DNA of 64,000 bases from the NCBI GenBank assembly GCA_025359105.1, contig JANYHK010000109.1, positions 1-64,000 of the forward strand, given 5' to 3'. Positions 1 to 9,514 of this stretch are shown one piece after another (position 1 is the stretch's first letter; each line of letters starts with the position of its first letter). The notes beneath the pieces are model-generated. The model worked only from the letters and a program-made list of their open reading frames with translations. It ran no database searches and was not told the origin of the DNA. The position numbers were made by a program, and so were the translations under genes. The stretch is from Myxococcales bacterium (GTDB taxonomy: Bacteria; Myxococcota_A; Polyangia; Polyangiales; Polyangiaceae).

Positions 1-36
1 CCGACTCCGACTCCGACTCCGACCCCGACTCCAACC
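1..36 (+). repeat. CCGACT hexamer microsatellite encoding (Pro-Thr)6
   Basis: Six tandem copies of a CCGACY/CCAACC hexamer start at the window edge and probably continue upstream. In frame they encode a Pro-Thr linker. Such hexamer tracts can change copy number without shifting the frame. Confidence 0.85.
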
Positions 37-327
37 CCATCGGGCACGGCAGCAGACCGGCTCGCCGAGGAGGTCGCCATCCTCCGGCGTATGGACAACG
101 AGCTGCGCAGCGCAAACGGCTCGGCTGCCCTCGCCGCCGTCGATGAGCACGCGCGCACGCACCGCGACGGTGCGCTGGTCGAGGAACGGGAAGCCGGGCG
201 CGTTCTGGCACTGTGTGCGCTCGGTCGTCGGGACGAAGCGCAGAAGGCAGCGGCGGCGTTTCGCGCGCGCTATCCGCGTTCTCCGAGCGGGAGGCGCGTC
301 GGTGCGTCGTGCGTCGGGGAGCCGTAG
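1..327 (+). CDS. C-terminal end of a repeat-linker/helical protein (5' end outside window)
   Basis: The reading frame is open from base 1 and stops at 327, so only the last 108 residues are visible. The first twelve residues are Pro-Thr dipeptides from a CCGACT-type hexamer repeat, a typical extended periplasmic linker. The rest is a helical hairpin-like segment ending in ALGRRDEAQKAAAAFRARYP, then a short tail with a Cys near the C-terminus. I recognise this as the C-terminal module often found in myxobacterial proteins encoded next to ECF sigma factors, where a TPR-like helix pair follows a Pro-rich linker. The N-terminal domains are not visible, so the function cannot be assigned; an anti-sigma-like membrane protein is one possibility. 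Confidence 0.75.
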   Translation, partial: PTPTPTPTPTPTPSGTAADRLAEEVAILRRMDNELRSANGSAALAAVDEHARTHRDGALVEEREAGRVLALCALGRRDEAQKAAAAFRARYPRSPSGRRVGASCVGEP

Positions 328-354
328 TCGAGGCCGGGGCGCCTGGAGCTCTTC

Positions 355-786
355 TTACGCCGCAGCGGGTATCGACAGAATTCTGCCCACCGTCCGCGCG
401 TAGTCGATGACCAGATCACGTCGCGGCACCGGCGGCGGGACGTGGCGCAAGAACCCGCGGAGGATGAGCCGCGCGACCGGATCCAGCGACGTGAACTCGA
501 GGCCCAGCGCGAGCCCGTCGGGATCGCCAGGGCGGCGTCCCCGCAAGAGGCGTGTGACGGTCGCGTCGGTGTCGAACCATAGGTTCAGCGGCGTCGCGCG
601 GAAGCTGACGAGCACGGAGTCTCCGACCGGCACGCCGTCGTCCACCGCGACGAGCATTCCGTTCGGGGACAGGTCGAGGACCTTGCCGCCGACCTCGCGA
701 AAATCGCGGTCGCGGACGACGTGGCACTCCATCGCGTGGGCGCGGCGGATCTCCTGGCGGCGGGCGCGGTAGAGGAACGTTCCCAT
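355..786 (-). CDS. PilZ domain protein
   Basis: This 143-residue protein is a single PilZ domain, the small beta-barrel that binds cyclic di-GMP. The two signature elements are visible: an N-terminal Arg cluster with R10-x3-R14, and a DLSPNG (D-x-S-x-x-G) motif about 25 residues later. There is no signal peptide or membrane segment, so it should be cytosolic. The start ATG has GGAG nine bases upstream. It lies just downstream of a second PilZ gene of the same length and strand (804-1223); the two share the pattern C-x-VVR-x-x-DF, DLS..GMLV and a C-terminal K/R-R-x-L-x-IDYA motif, so they look like a tandem duplication. The output (motility, exopolysaccharide or other) cannot be read from the sequence. 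Confidence 0.85.
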   Translation of the reverse strand: MGTFLYRARRQEIRRAHAMECHVVRDRDFREVGGKVLDLSPNGMLVAVDDGVPVGDSVLVSFRATPLNLWFDTDATVTRLLRGRRPGDPDGLALGLEFTSLDPVARLILRGFLRHVPPPVPRRDLVIDYARTVGRILSIPAAA

Positions 787-803
787 GGTGGTCTTCTCCG
801 GGA

Positions 804-1223
804 TCAGTGCAAGAGGAAGTGACGAACGCTCGCCGCGTAGTCGATGCGAAGCTCACGCTTGGGGAACGGCGGCGGGTGGCCGCGGAGATCGGCGCGGAGC
901 GCGCAGGCCTGCGCCTCGTCGAAGACGTCGAAGCAGATGCCGAGGAAGCGCCCCGTGTCGTACGGACGCCGGCCGTGGATGACGCGCGCCACCGTCGCCT
1001 GCGCGTCGTACCAGGCGCGCCGGCTCGGCGAGCGGAAGGAGAGGATCACCTCCTCGCCGGTCAGCACCCGCTCCGTCGTCTCGACGAGCATGCCGCGCGT
1101 CGACAGATCGATCGCGCTCCGGCCGATCAGCTTGAAGTCGTGCGTGCGCACGACCTGGCACTCGACGCGGACGGCGCGCCGCAGGGTCTGCCTCTGGTAG
1201 TGCCGCAGCAGCGTAGGTCGCAT
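804..1223 (-). CDS. PilZ domain protein (tandem paralogue)
   Basis: This 139-residue PilZ protein has R11-x3-R15 and DLSTRG as the cyclic di-GMP signature and a closing KRELRIDYAASV motif shared with its downstream neighbour. I chose the ATG at 1223 because GGAGG lies five bases upstream and the similarity to the sister protein starts there; the frame is open further upstream but has no better start. The 17-base gap to the next gene suggests co-transcription. Two near-identical PilZ receptors may differ in affinity or partner. Confidence 0.85.
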   Translation of the reverse strand: MRPTLLRHYQRQTLRRAVRVECQVVRTHDFKLIGRSAIDLSTRGMLVETTERVLTGEEVILSFRSPSRRAWYDAQATVARVIHGRRPYDTGRFLGICFDVFDEAQACALRADLRGHPPPFPKRELRIDYAASVRHFLLH

Positions 1224-1278
1224 GGGAACCTCCGCTGGGAAGCGTATGTAGGTGCGTGTCGTATGGCCAAATTCGCCG

Positions 1279-2391
1279 TCAGCGGCCGACGAACAAGGAG
1301 AGGACGCCGACGACCATGGCCGCGAACAGGACGCCAAGGACCAGCCGCTTCTCCGACTCGGAGCTCGGCGGAAGCTCGGGCTCGGGTAGCCCGGTCCACG
1401 GCGGCTCGGCCGTCGCGGGCGACTCGGTTGTCGGATGCAGCTCCGCAATCGCCGGCGTGGGTGCGCTATTGGCAGCCTTCGCGACGGGCGCGCTCGCGGG
1501 CGCACGTGGTGCCTTGGCGCGGGCACGGACACCCTTGTCGATCTGCACCTTGAGAACCCACGCGCTGCGCGTGCGTCCCGGATGCGGATCGGTCCGGTAG
1601 ATGTCGTGCTCGTCGAGGTCGACCTTGTTCGCGTCCCCCTTGTCGATGCCGATCCAGAGGAAGCGTGCGTCGGCGGTGAGCGCGACGCCGATGGCGTTGC
1701 GCTCCGGGTAGCTGGCCGTGGCGAGCGTCTCCTTGGACGGGTACGCGAGGACGGTGACCTGGCGTTCGCCCGTTTGCACGACCACGAGGGCGCCGTCCTT
1801 CGAGCACGCGATAGCCGCCGGCGCGCGCCCCGAGGCCCGCAAGAACGGGGTGGCCTCGCCGTCGTCGTTCACGCGGAAGACGGTGTCCTTCGCGGTCGCG
1901 AGCCAGAAGCCACCCGGGTGGCGGACCACGCCGCGGACAGGTCCGCCGAGCTCCGCCACCGCGACCGTCGCCTCGCCGTCGACGATACGCAGGCCGCCGC
2001 CCTCCGTGCCGACCGCGAGGAGCTTCGCGGAGAACGCGAGCGCGGTTGCCCCAGCGATCGCGAGGGTGACCTGTGCATCGCCGTCGACGACGACGACGCT
2101 GTCCTCCAGCGCCACGGCGAAGAGGTCGCCTGCCCCCGCCGCGAGCGCGCGCGGCTCGCCGACGAACGTGACCTTCGACTCCTCGGCTCCCGTGTCGGCG
2201 GCGAGCCGAACGAGGGTGCCACGCGCATCGATCGCCAGCACGTGATCGCCGGCGGTGACGAGCGCGGCGACGGGCGCCGCCAAGGCCTTCTTCCACAAGG
2301 GCGCCTCGTCGGCCGGCCCGTACGCGAGGAGGTCCTTGCCGTCGGAACAGACCGCGGCACCCGGGCCGAACGCGAAGAATCCTGAGCTCAT
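1279..2391 (-). CDS. Beta-propeller-like protein with C-terminal membrane anchor
   Basis: The protein has 370 residues. Residues 1 to about 265 are a run of short repeats with the alternating hydrophobic/Gly-Asp pattern of WD40 or PQQ-type propellers, such as DGKDLLAYG, GDHVLAIDARG and KDGALVVVQTG. A Pro/Ala-rich linker follows, and the protein ends with one hydrophobic helix (VLGVLFAAMVVGVLSLFV) plus a short Arg tail, as in a tail-anchored protein with the propeller in the cytosol. There is no signal peptide. The start ATG at 2391 is the first Met before the propeller; no strong ribosome site precedes it, so an upstream start is possible. No enzymatic motif is seen; a scaffold or monitoring role is a guess. 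Confidence 0.65.
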   Translation of the reverse strand: MSSGFFAFGPGAAVCSDGKDLLAYGPADEAPLWKKALAAPVAALVTAGDHVLAIDARGTLVRLAADTGAEESKVTFVGEPRALAAGAGDLFAVALEDSVVVVDGDAQVTLAIAGATALAFSAKLLAVGTEGGGLRIVDGEATVAVAELGGPVRGVVRHPGGFWLATAKDTVFRVNDDGEATPFLRASGRAPAAIACSKDGALVVVQTGERQVTVLAYPSKETLATASYPERNAIGVALTADARFLWIGIDKGDANKVDLDEHDIYRTDPHPGRTRSAWVLKVQIDKGVRARAKAPRAPASAPVAKAANSAPTPAIAELHPTTESPATAEPPWTGLPEPELPPSSESEKRLVLGVLFAAMVVGVLSLFVGR

Positions 2392-2606
2392 GTCGGGCCG
2401 GAGGGTAAAGCACACCTCCCTGGAACGGAACCGGCGTATCGAGGTCGGAAGCCCGCAGGGGTGGTTTTCGAAAGATCCAGCGGGTGGACAGCGGTGCTGG
2501 AACGCGCCGCTACCATCACCTCGCACAAACCTACAAAACACGTCTCAAATGGGCCGCGGCCGACGGGAACGACGTTGGCGTGGGGCTTGCTGAAGGAGTC
2601 TGCATC

Positions 2607-3269
2607 ATGGCCGACTCGCCCAGCGCTTCCCCTGCCAAGCTCCTCACCCCTCCCCGCCCTTGCGCCGTGGCCAAGCCGGCATCGGTCCCGCCCGCACCTG
2701 CCTCGCGCCCCGCGCCGCCGCTCCCGATGAAGGCCGCCGAGCCGGTGAAGACCGAAGTCGCCAAGGCCCCGGAGCCGCCGATCGCGATCGTCGTGGCCGC
2801 GCCCGTCGTCCTTGCGCCCGCGCCCGCCCCCGTTGCCGCGCCTCCGGTGCCCGTCGCCGTCGTCGCCGCGCCCGCGCCGGCCCCCGAGCAAGTCGTCGTC
2901 GCGGCGCCCCCGTCGGTCCCTGCTGCGCCGGTCTCGTCTCCGCGACGCACGCTCCTGAGCATCGTCACCTGGGATGCCTTCCGTCCCGAGCCCGATCCGC
3001 TCGCGCTCGCGAAGCTGACGCCTGCGGTGACGATGCGCCGCGCGCGGTTCACCAAGTACGTCAAGGGTGTCGTCGCGGGATGCGCGGGGCTCTGCCTCAT
3101 CGCGCTCGTCCGCGTCGCCGTCGCGTCGGCTTCGGAGGGTGAAGATCCGATGCACGCGACCGCCGTGCACAAAGTGCATGAGGCGAAGACCCTCGTGACC
3201 GCGTCCGAAGAGCGCGCGGCTCGCACGCCGTCGTTCGCGGCGAAGACGGCGACGCTGCGGCATCGCTGA
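2607..3269 (+). CDS. Pro/Ala-rich protein with one membrane helix
   Basis: The first ~130 of 220 residues are low-complexity Pro/Ala/Val with Lys-Pro repeats, like a TonB-type spacer. A charged segment follows, then one hydrophobic helix (GVVAGCAGLCLIALVRVAVA) and a ~50-residue Ala/Glu/Lys-rich tail. The ATG at 2607 follows AAGGAG by eight bases. Divergent from the propeller gene at 2391. No known domain is recognised. The helix near the C-terminal third and the long disordered N-terminus suggest a membrane-attached linker or scaffold protein. Confidence 0.6.
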   Translation: MADSPSASPAKLLTPPRPCAVAKPASVPPAPASRPAPPLPMKAAEPVKTEVAKAPEPPIAIVVAAPVVLAPAPAPVAAPPVPVAVVAAPAPAPEQVVVAAPPSVPAAPVSSPRRTLLSIVTWDAFRPEPDPLALAKLTPAVTMRRARFTKYVKGVVAGCAGLCLIALVRVAVASASEGEDPMHATAVHKVHEAKTLVTASEERAARTPSFAAKTATLRHR

Positions 3270-3352
3270 ACCTGTCAGCAGCGCCGAACCCGAACGAAGA
3301 AAGACGCGGCCTCGGCTCGCGCGCTCGGCGCGATCGCAGTATTCTGCGATGG

Positions 3353-4558
3353 ATGGACTCTTTCGCTTCGCGTTCCTTCGCCGCCCTCTTCGGGATCGTC
3401 GCTGCGCTCGGTGCGGCCGCTGCGTGCAGCTCGAAGTCGTCGGGCGGCGTCACCGCCGGCGGCACCGACGGCGGCGACGGGAGCACGTCGGACGTCGGCG
3501 CCACGCCGACCGATCCCCCCGGCATGTTCCACGCGCTCCAGGCCGAGCTCGTCGCCACGTGCGGCGGCGCGGGCGGCCAGTGCCACGTGAACGGCACCTT
3601 TCTCAGCGCGCCCAAGTGGCTCGCCGGGCCCGACGTGTACGCGACGTGCAGGGACTACCCGGGGAACATTCCGGCGAGCAACGATCCGCTCGACTCGAAG
3701 CTGGTCACGCAGGTCGTCCACGAAGGGCCGGCCCTCATCACGACGCCCGATCTCTTCGACCGTGTGCGCGCGTGGGTCGTCGCCGAGGTCGCCGCGCGCG
3801 GCGCGAAGCTGCCCGCCACCGACGCGATCCCGGTAAAGACCGGCTCAAACACCTACGATCTCTCCGCGCTCGCGGGCGGACTCACCGGGGCGAAGCTCAC
3901 GTTCGACGCGACCTCGAGCGGCAAGATCCTCACGATCCAGAACATGATGATCACGGCGCCGTTCGCGAAAGGGCTCCACATCGAAGGGCCGTTTTACGTC
4001 ATCGTCCCCGCGAGCGGGCCGACGATCACCGACACCACCGACGGCTTCGCCGGCACGCTCGACGTCTCGAGCGGAGAGACCAAGTCGTTCTTCGAAGGCA
4101 CGTCGGTCCTCACCAAGTGGGATCCAGCCGGAAAGCTGAAGATCGTCTTCGCCCGGTTCGACCCCGTCTTCCCCGATGACGCGGGCCCCGGGGTGTCGTG
4201 CGCGAACCTCGGCGCGTTCACCGCGAGCGCCGTGCCCGCGTTCAAGCTCGATCTCGGCAGCGGCAACACCTGCCAGACCTGCCACGCCGGCGGCAACGCA
4301 TCGGCGAAGTCCGCGATGGACTTGTCGCTCCTCGACTCCGCGCCCGCGTCAGCGTGCCAGCAGGTCCTCCACCGCATCCTTGGCAAGAATCCGACCGGCA
4401 GCCAGCTGATCCAGACGCCCACCGGTGCAGCAGGCGGCGATCCCTCGCACCCGGTGAAGACTGTCTGCCCCACGCAGACGACCACCGACGCCGGCGTTCA
4501 GCTCTGCACGCCGCAGGCGTTCGTCGACGGCGTGACGACCTGGATCAACGCCGAATAG
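3353..4558 (+). CDS. Lipoprotein with c-type-cytochrome-like motifs
   Basis: The 401-residue protein begins with a lipoprotein signal ending at Cys25 (AAAAC), followed by a Ser/Gly/Asp-rich linker. It holds two heme-like signatures: an atypical C70-x6-C77-H78, and a canonical C307-Q-T-C-H311 near the C-terminus. This split arrangement is common in Polyangia surface lipoproteins related to the planctomycete-type cytochrome C domain. Whether heme is bound at the first site is doubtful because the spacing is not CxxCH. The middle region (~130-280) is a beta-rich domain with no assigned function. It is expected at the periplasmic or outer face of the envelope. It converges on kbl, 48 bases downstream. 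Confidence 0.7.
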   Translation: MDSFASRSFAALFGIVAALGAAAACSSKSSGGVTAGGTDGGDGSTSDVGATPTDPPGMFHALQAELVATCGGAGGQCHVNGTFLSAPKWLAGPDVYATCRDYPGNIPASNDPLDSKLVTQVVHEGPALITTPDLFDRVRAWVVAEVAARGAKLPATDAIPVKTGSNTYDLSALAGGLTGAKLTFDATSSGKILTIQNMMITAPFAKGLHIEGPFYVIVPASGPTITDTTDGFAGTLDVSSGETKSFFEGTSVLTKWDPAGKLKIVFARFDPVFPDDAGPGVSCANLGAFTASAVPAFKLDLGSGNTCQTCHAGGNASAKSAMDLSLLDSAPASACQQVLHRILGKNPTGSQLIQTPTGAAGGDPSHPVKTVCPTQTTTDAGVQLCTPQAFVDGVTTWINAE

Positions 4559-4589
4559 CCGAAGCCGAAACCGAAACCCGAAAATGCGT

Positions 4590-4606
4590 AGCCGCCGCGT
4601 GGCGGC

Positions 4607-4607
<1 letters not shown>
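4590..4607 (-). terminator. Possible terminator after kbl
   Basis: A perfect 7-bp stem (AGCCGCC/GGCGGCT) with a GCGT loop touches the kbl stop codon. Read on the minus strand it is followed by ACGCATTTTC, a weak T-run. It lies between convergent genes, which supports a terminator role. Confidence 0.5.
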
Positions 4608-5797
<1,190 letters not shown>

Positions 5798-5802
5798 GGG
5801 GG

Positions 5803-6975
5803 CTACTCCGGGAACTTCAAGACCACCTTCGGGTGGGTTTTGATCATCTCCTCGAACTTCGTGGGCTCGAAATCCATGATCGGCGTGATCGTCCCCTGGC
5901 CCTTGTTCAGGATGACGTCCCAGATCTTGTCGTGGATGTTCGGGTCACGGTTCTCGAGGAGGTTGCGCGTGATGTGCCACGTCTCGAAGATGCGGCGGCC
6001 GACGACGGAGTGGAGCGAGATGCCATCGACGATGACGCGGTCGAAGTCTTCGATGACCTGATCGCCGCTCTTGAGGCCGAAGAGGATCACGTCGCCGCCG
6101 CGGCGGACGCACGCGATGGCGTTGTTGACGCTCGAGGGCTGGCCGCTCATCTCGAGCGCGACGTCGACGCCGACGCCGTCGGTGAGCGAGCGGACCTCGC
6201 GCGCGAGCTCGGGATCGTGCTCCCAGGTCTGGTTCTCCATGTTGCGCGGCGCGATGACGTGGTCGGCGCCGAGCTCCTTGGCCATCGCGATGTGGTTCGG
6301 CATCGGCTCGACCCCGATGACCGAGCGGGCGCCGAGCGCCTTGGCGACGGCGACGGCGAAGAGGCCGATCGTGCCGCAGCCGAGGATGGCGACGCGCTTG
6401 CCGCGGAGGTTCACCTTGGTGCACGCGTGGACCGCGTTGCCGAACGGCTCCTGCAGCGCGCCGACCTCGGGCCGGATGCGCCGGGTGTCGGTGCGCCAGA
6501 GCGAGTGCGCCGGGAGCTTTGCGTACTCGGCGAAGCAGCCGTCGGTCGAGATGCCGATGATGAGATCGTCGGCGCAGACGTGGTTGTCCCCGACGCGGCA
6601 CTGGTAGCAGCTGCCGCAGACGATGTGGCTCTCGGTCGTGACGATGTCCCCCGGCTGGTAGCCGTGCTCGCGCGACGCCGCGGAGCCGACGCTGACGATC
6701 TCGCCGAAGATCTCGTGACCGCAGATGCGGCGGTCCTTGTGGTCGCGCGTGAGGCTCTTGTCGATCATCTCGCCGAAGGCGCGGCGGAACCAGATGCCCC
6801 GATCGGAGCCGCAGAAGCCGGCGAAGCGGGTCTTGATGAGGACCTTCTGGCTGTCCTTGTAGTCCCGCGCTTCGTCGAGGGTCGGGCGTTCCACCTCGGT
6901 CTTGCGGAGCCCCTTGGTCGTGGCCCAGGGATCGAGCTTTCGGTCGTACGTCAGCGCCCACATCGAGTCGCGCAT
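5803..6975 (-). CDS. tdh: Zinc-dependent dehydrogenase, probable L-threonine 3-dehydrogenase
   Basis: This is a 390-residue medium-chain dehydrogenase. The catalytic zinc site is C55 in FCGSD and H87-E88 in CGHE. The structural zinc site is C120/C123/C126/C134 (CGSCYQC then VC). The NAD-binding Rossmann motif [10 protein letters not shown] lies near residue 195. It would oxidise threonine to 2-amino-3-ketobutyrate, the substrate of the adjacent kbl product. The protein is about 45 residues longer than E. coli Tdh, with an insertion around residues 62-85, so it is a divergent member and substrate specificity rests mainly on operon context. The start at 6975 was chosen because GGAGG lies nine bases upstream. 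Confidence 0.8.
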   Translation of the reverse strand: MRDSMWALTYDRKLDPWATTKGLRKTEVERPTLDEARDYKDSQKVLIKTRFAGFCGSDRGIWFRRAFGEMIDKSLTRDHKDRRICGHEIFGEIVSVGSAASREHGYQPGDIVTTESHIVCGSCYQCRVGDNHVCADDLIIGISTDGCFAEYAKLPAHSLWRTDTRRIRPEVGALQEPFGNAVHACTKVNLRGKRVAILGCGTIGLFAVAVAKALGARSVIGVEPMPNHIAMAKELGADHVIAPRNMENQTWEHDPELAREVRSLTDGVGVDVALEMSGQPSSVNNAIACVRRGGDVILFGLKSGDQVIEDFDRVIVDGISLHSVVGRRIFETWHITRNLLENRDPNIHDKIWDVILNKGQGTITPIMDFEPTKFEEMIKTHPKVVLKFPE

Positions 6976-7049
6976 GAGAATGGCCTCCGAGCCTTGACGG
7001 CGGCACCTTACCATTTCCGGTCGGCACGGCGAATGCTACGGCGGCGCTC

Positions 7050-8036
7050 ATGCGAACCCCCACCCTCGCCGTTTTTACCGCGTGTCTCGTAGCGTCCGTG
7101 GCTGGCTGCGCCAGCATGGACGTCCCCCAGGCCCACAAGGGCCGCATGTTCAGCCGGACAGGTGCGCTGGCATTCTGGACGGGTGACAAGGGCTTCACCG
7201 GGCCGGTGCTCGGCCCCGGCACCTATTACACGGGCACATACAACGAGATCTACATGGTCGACTGCTCCGTCCTCACGGTGCGTGAGCCGCTCACCGCGCT
7301 CACCAAGGACGGCGTGCAGTTCGGGCTCGACATCTACGTCCGCTTCTCCGCCGACTGCGACGACAAGACCGTCGAGCAGCTGCTCTCGACCGGCGTGCCG
7401 GACAAGGACCACACCATCAGCGCCGAGCGTCTCTACAGCGGGCTCGTCCGCCCCGCGGTGGGCGAGGCGGTGCGCCAGGTGGTCTCGCCGTACCGCGCGA
7501 ACGATCTCAACGAGAAGCGCGAGGAGGTCCTGAACGGCATCCGCAAGGAGTTCCAGGACATCATGAACGCGCGCGAGAAGCACATCATCAAGGTGTACGA
7601 GGTGAACCTCTCGAACCTCGACTTCCCCGACGCGATGGATGCGGCCAACGTCGATCGCGCCGTGCAGGCGGTGCTCAAGGACAAGGCCATCGCCGAGCGC
7701 GAGCGCGTGACGGCGGAGATCCAGACCGTCACGATGAAGCGCGAGCTCGCGGAGAAGGAAGGCGAGGTCGCCGCCGCGCGCATCGAGAAGATCGGCGCCG
7801 CGCTGAAGAGGCACCCCGAGTACCTGCAGTACGACATGCAAACGAAGCTCCCGGAGATCTACCGGCAGGCGGGCGCGAACGGGAACATGGTCATCGCGGC
7901 GCCGTCGCCGACCTTCATCCTGCCCGCGCGATCGGGGGCGACTACGCCGCCGCCGAAGCCGGTGAAGGACAACTTGCCGGCCCAGCGCGACAACCCGGTC
8001 ACCGACCACGATCGCACGACGCCCAAGGATCCGTGA
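7050..8036 (+). CDS. SPFH/Band 7 domain lipoprotein
   Basis: The 328-residue protein has a short signal ending in a lipobox (VAGC, Cys20), then an SPFH/prohibitin-like domain over roughly residues 55-250. Features include the early strand pattern LTKDGVQFGLDIYVRFSADC, the helix with LVRPAVGEAVRQV, and a charged coiled-coil (AIAERERVTAEIQ onward). SPFH proteins usually oligomerise on membranes; most are anchored by an N-terminal helix, so a lipoprotein form is unusual. The C-terminus is Pro-rich and disordered. No NfeD partner is adjacent. It is transcribed away from the tdh-kbl operon and converges on the next gene with an 11-base gap. Confidence 0.8.
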   Translation: MRTPTLAVFTACLVASVAGCASMDVPQAHKGRMFSRTGALAFWTGDKGFTGPVLGPGTYYTGTYNEIYMVDCSVLTVREPLTALTKDGVQFGLDIYVRFSADCDDKTVEQLLSTGVPDKDHTISAERLYSGLVRPAVGEAVRQVVSPYRANDLNEKREEVLNGIRKEFQDIMNAREKHIIKVYEVNLSNLDFPDAMDAANVDRAVQAVLKDKAIAERERVTAEIQTVTMKRELAEKEGEVAAARIEKIGAALKRHPEYLQYDMQTKLPEIYRQAGANGNMVIAAPSPTFILPARSGATTPPPKPVKDNLPAQRDNPVTDHDRTTPKDP

Positions 8037-8047
8037 CGGACAACCCT

Positions 8048-8551
8048 TCAGTCGTTCTTCGCGCCTGCTTGGATCCACGCCCGGATCAGATCCCGCTTTT
8101 CCTGGGTGAGCACCGGGAGATCGAGCGGCATCTGCGCGCCGCACGTGGAGCCGCACTTGCTGGCGATCTGGCCCTGGGTGCCATCGAGCTTGATTTGTAG
8201 GTAGCTGTTTTTCGGATCGCCGGGCACGACGAAGCTCATCTTCGCGGTGGGGCTCTGCTTCTGGAGGCTCGCGTAGGCCTCCGCTGCGTCGTACGGGATG
8301 TAGATGCCGAGGTTGGATGCGCTCGATCCGTGGCACGCGGCGAGCGCGCAGCTGGCGCCGAGGAGCGGGTTCACGTCCGCGCGAAACTTCGGGGTTCCGC
8401 CGGACGTTCCCGACGATCCGGACGTCCCCGAGTCGCCGGACGTCCCTGACGACCCCGTCGGTGACGGCGCCGAGGAGCTCGATGAGCAGGCCATCACACC
8501 GAGGACGAGGAGGGGGAACAAGAACAAGAGGATGAGGGCACGCGTCGGCAT
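8048..8551 (-). CDS. Small cytochrome-c-like lipoprotein
   Basis: The 167-residue protein starts with a hydrophobic signal and lipobox VMAC (Cys22), then a Ser/Gly/Thr repeat linker (residues ~23-45). The folded part has the pattern of an unusual c-type domain: C-x4-C-H (CALAACH), a PGDPKNSYLQIKL segment and a C-terminal helix ending in LIRAWIQAGA, which is typical of planctomycete-type and myxobacterial cytochrome C-like domains. The heme motif has four residues between the cysteines instead of two, so heme attachment is uncertain. The start at 8551 has AGGA seven bases upstream. Confidence 0.75.
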   Translation of the reverse strand: MPTRALILLFLFPLLVLGVMACSSSSSAPSPTGSSGTSGDSGTSGSSGTSGGTPKFRADVNPLLGASCALAACHGSSASNLGIYIPYDAAEAYASLQKQSPTAKMSFVVPGDPKNSYLQIKLDGTQGQIASKCGSTCGAQMPLDLPVLTQEKRDLIRAWIQAGAKND

Positions 8552-8609
8552 TGGACGGTCCTCATGGTACGCGGAATCGTTCTTCGGCACGACTCGTGGG
8601 GCGGCGGCG

Positions 8610-9299
8610 CTACTCGAGCGTGACAGTCCCCTGCTGAACCAGCTCGTGCAGCACGCGGAGCGTGTCGAGGCGGGGCATGCTCGCCATGTCCAGGATCATC
8701 TCGAGCGTACAGCTCCCATCGATGAGCGCGAGGATGAACCCCGAGATGTGATCGAGCGCAAGGTTGGGGATGTCGGCGCGCGCGACGGCGACGCGTGGCA
8801 CGCTCTCGAGTGAGCCGAGGCGCGAGGCGTACACTTCCTCGAGGGCGCCGTGGCAGCGCAGGACGCCGGCCTTGGCGCGGATGTCGTCCGGTTCGTCGGC
8901 GAGGATCTGATCGGCGACGACGATGGCAGCCCGGTAGTCGCGACTCGCGAGGAGCTCGTCGAGCTCCTGGTGCAGCGCCGACGACGACGAGCGCTGAACA
9001 GCGCTGCGCTCGGGGTACAGCGACGTCGGCGGCGGCGGGCCGGTCTTGGTCGTGTCCGAGATCGCGCGCACTTCGCTCTCCGGCGGGTCCGGCAAGCCGG
9101 GGGGGCTCGCGGTCCCGTCCCCGTCGGCCATGACCTCCTTGGCGAACTCCTCGAGATCGAACGTCGGAGGAGCCGTGTTGCGCTTGTCGCTCGGCGCCTC
9201 CTTGGCGTCGGGGGCGAGCGCCGGAGAAGGCCGCAGGCCGGACGGCGACATGTCGTCCAGATCCAGCACGAGCGGCGGGTAGGGAGACGGTCTAGGCAT
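8610..9299 (-). CDS. Hypothetical protein with C-terminal myxobacterial helical domain
   Basis: The protein has 229 residues. The first ~110 are Pro/Ser/Asp-rich and probably disordered. Residues ~112-165 form a TPR-like hairpin (LLASRDYRAAIVVADQILADEP). The C-terminal ~60 residues include LDHISGFILALIDGSCTLEM followed by MPRLDTLRVLHELVQQG, a module I have seen repeatedly at the end of myxobacterial regulatory proteins, where it reads as a small winged-helix-like domain. No signal peptide is present, so it is probably cytosolic. It is divergent from the vWA gene at 9515. The function is unknown. Confidence 0.65.
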   Translation of the reverse strand: MPRPSPYPPLVLDLDDMSPSGLRPSPALAPDAKEAPSDKRNTAPPTFDLEEFAKEVMADGDGTASPPGLPDPPESEVRAISDTTKTGPPPPTSLYPERSAVQRSSSSALHQELDELLASRDYRAAIVVADQILADEPDDIRAKAGVLRCHGALEEVYASRLGSLESVPRVAVARADIPNLALDHISGFILALIDGSCTLEMILDMASMPRLDTLRVLHELVQQGTVTLE

Positions 9300-9370
9300 C
9301 GCGAAGCGCTTGTTAGATGGTACCTCGGCCGGCCACAAGCGTCCCCCTGAAGTGTCCGCCGACCGACACG

Positions 9371-9411
9371 CTTTCTCACGAAAGGTGCGGGGCGGTGGGC
9401 AGGCACCTTTC
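9371..9411. repeat. Overlapping inverted repeats in the divergent intergenic region
   Basis: GAAAGGTGC at 9380-9388 and GCACCTTTC at 9403-9411 are perfect 9-bp arms with a 14-base loop. CTTTC at 9371-9375 can alternatively pair with GAAAG at 9380-9384. The two hairpins are mutually exclusive. They lie about 100 bases upstream of the vWA gene, between divergent genes, so they may be an operator or a leader RNA structure. Confidence 0.55.
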
Positions 9412-9514
9412 TGCAGATCGAACGTGCCGTTGCCCCGTAGAAACCCGTGAGCGGCGCGTTTCGCCCGCCCAAATCTACCGGCCGGGCGGCCTGCCCAGGC
9501 TTGAGGAGACCTCC

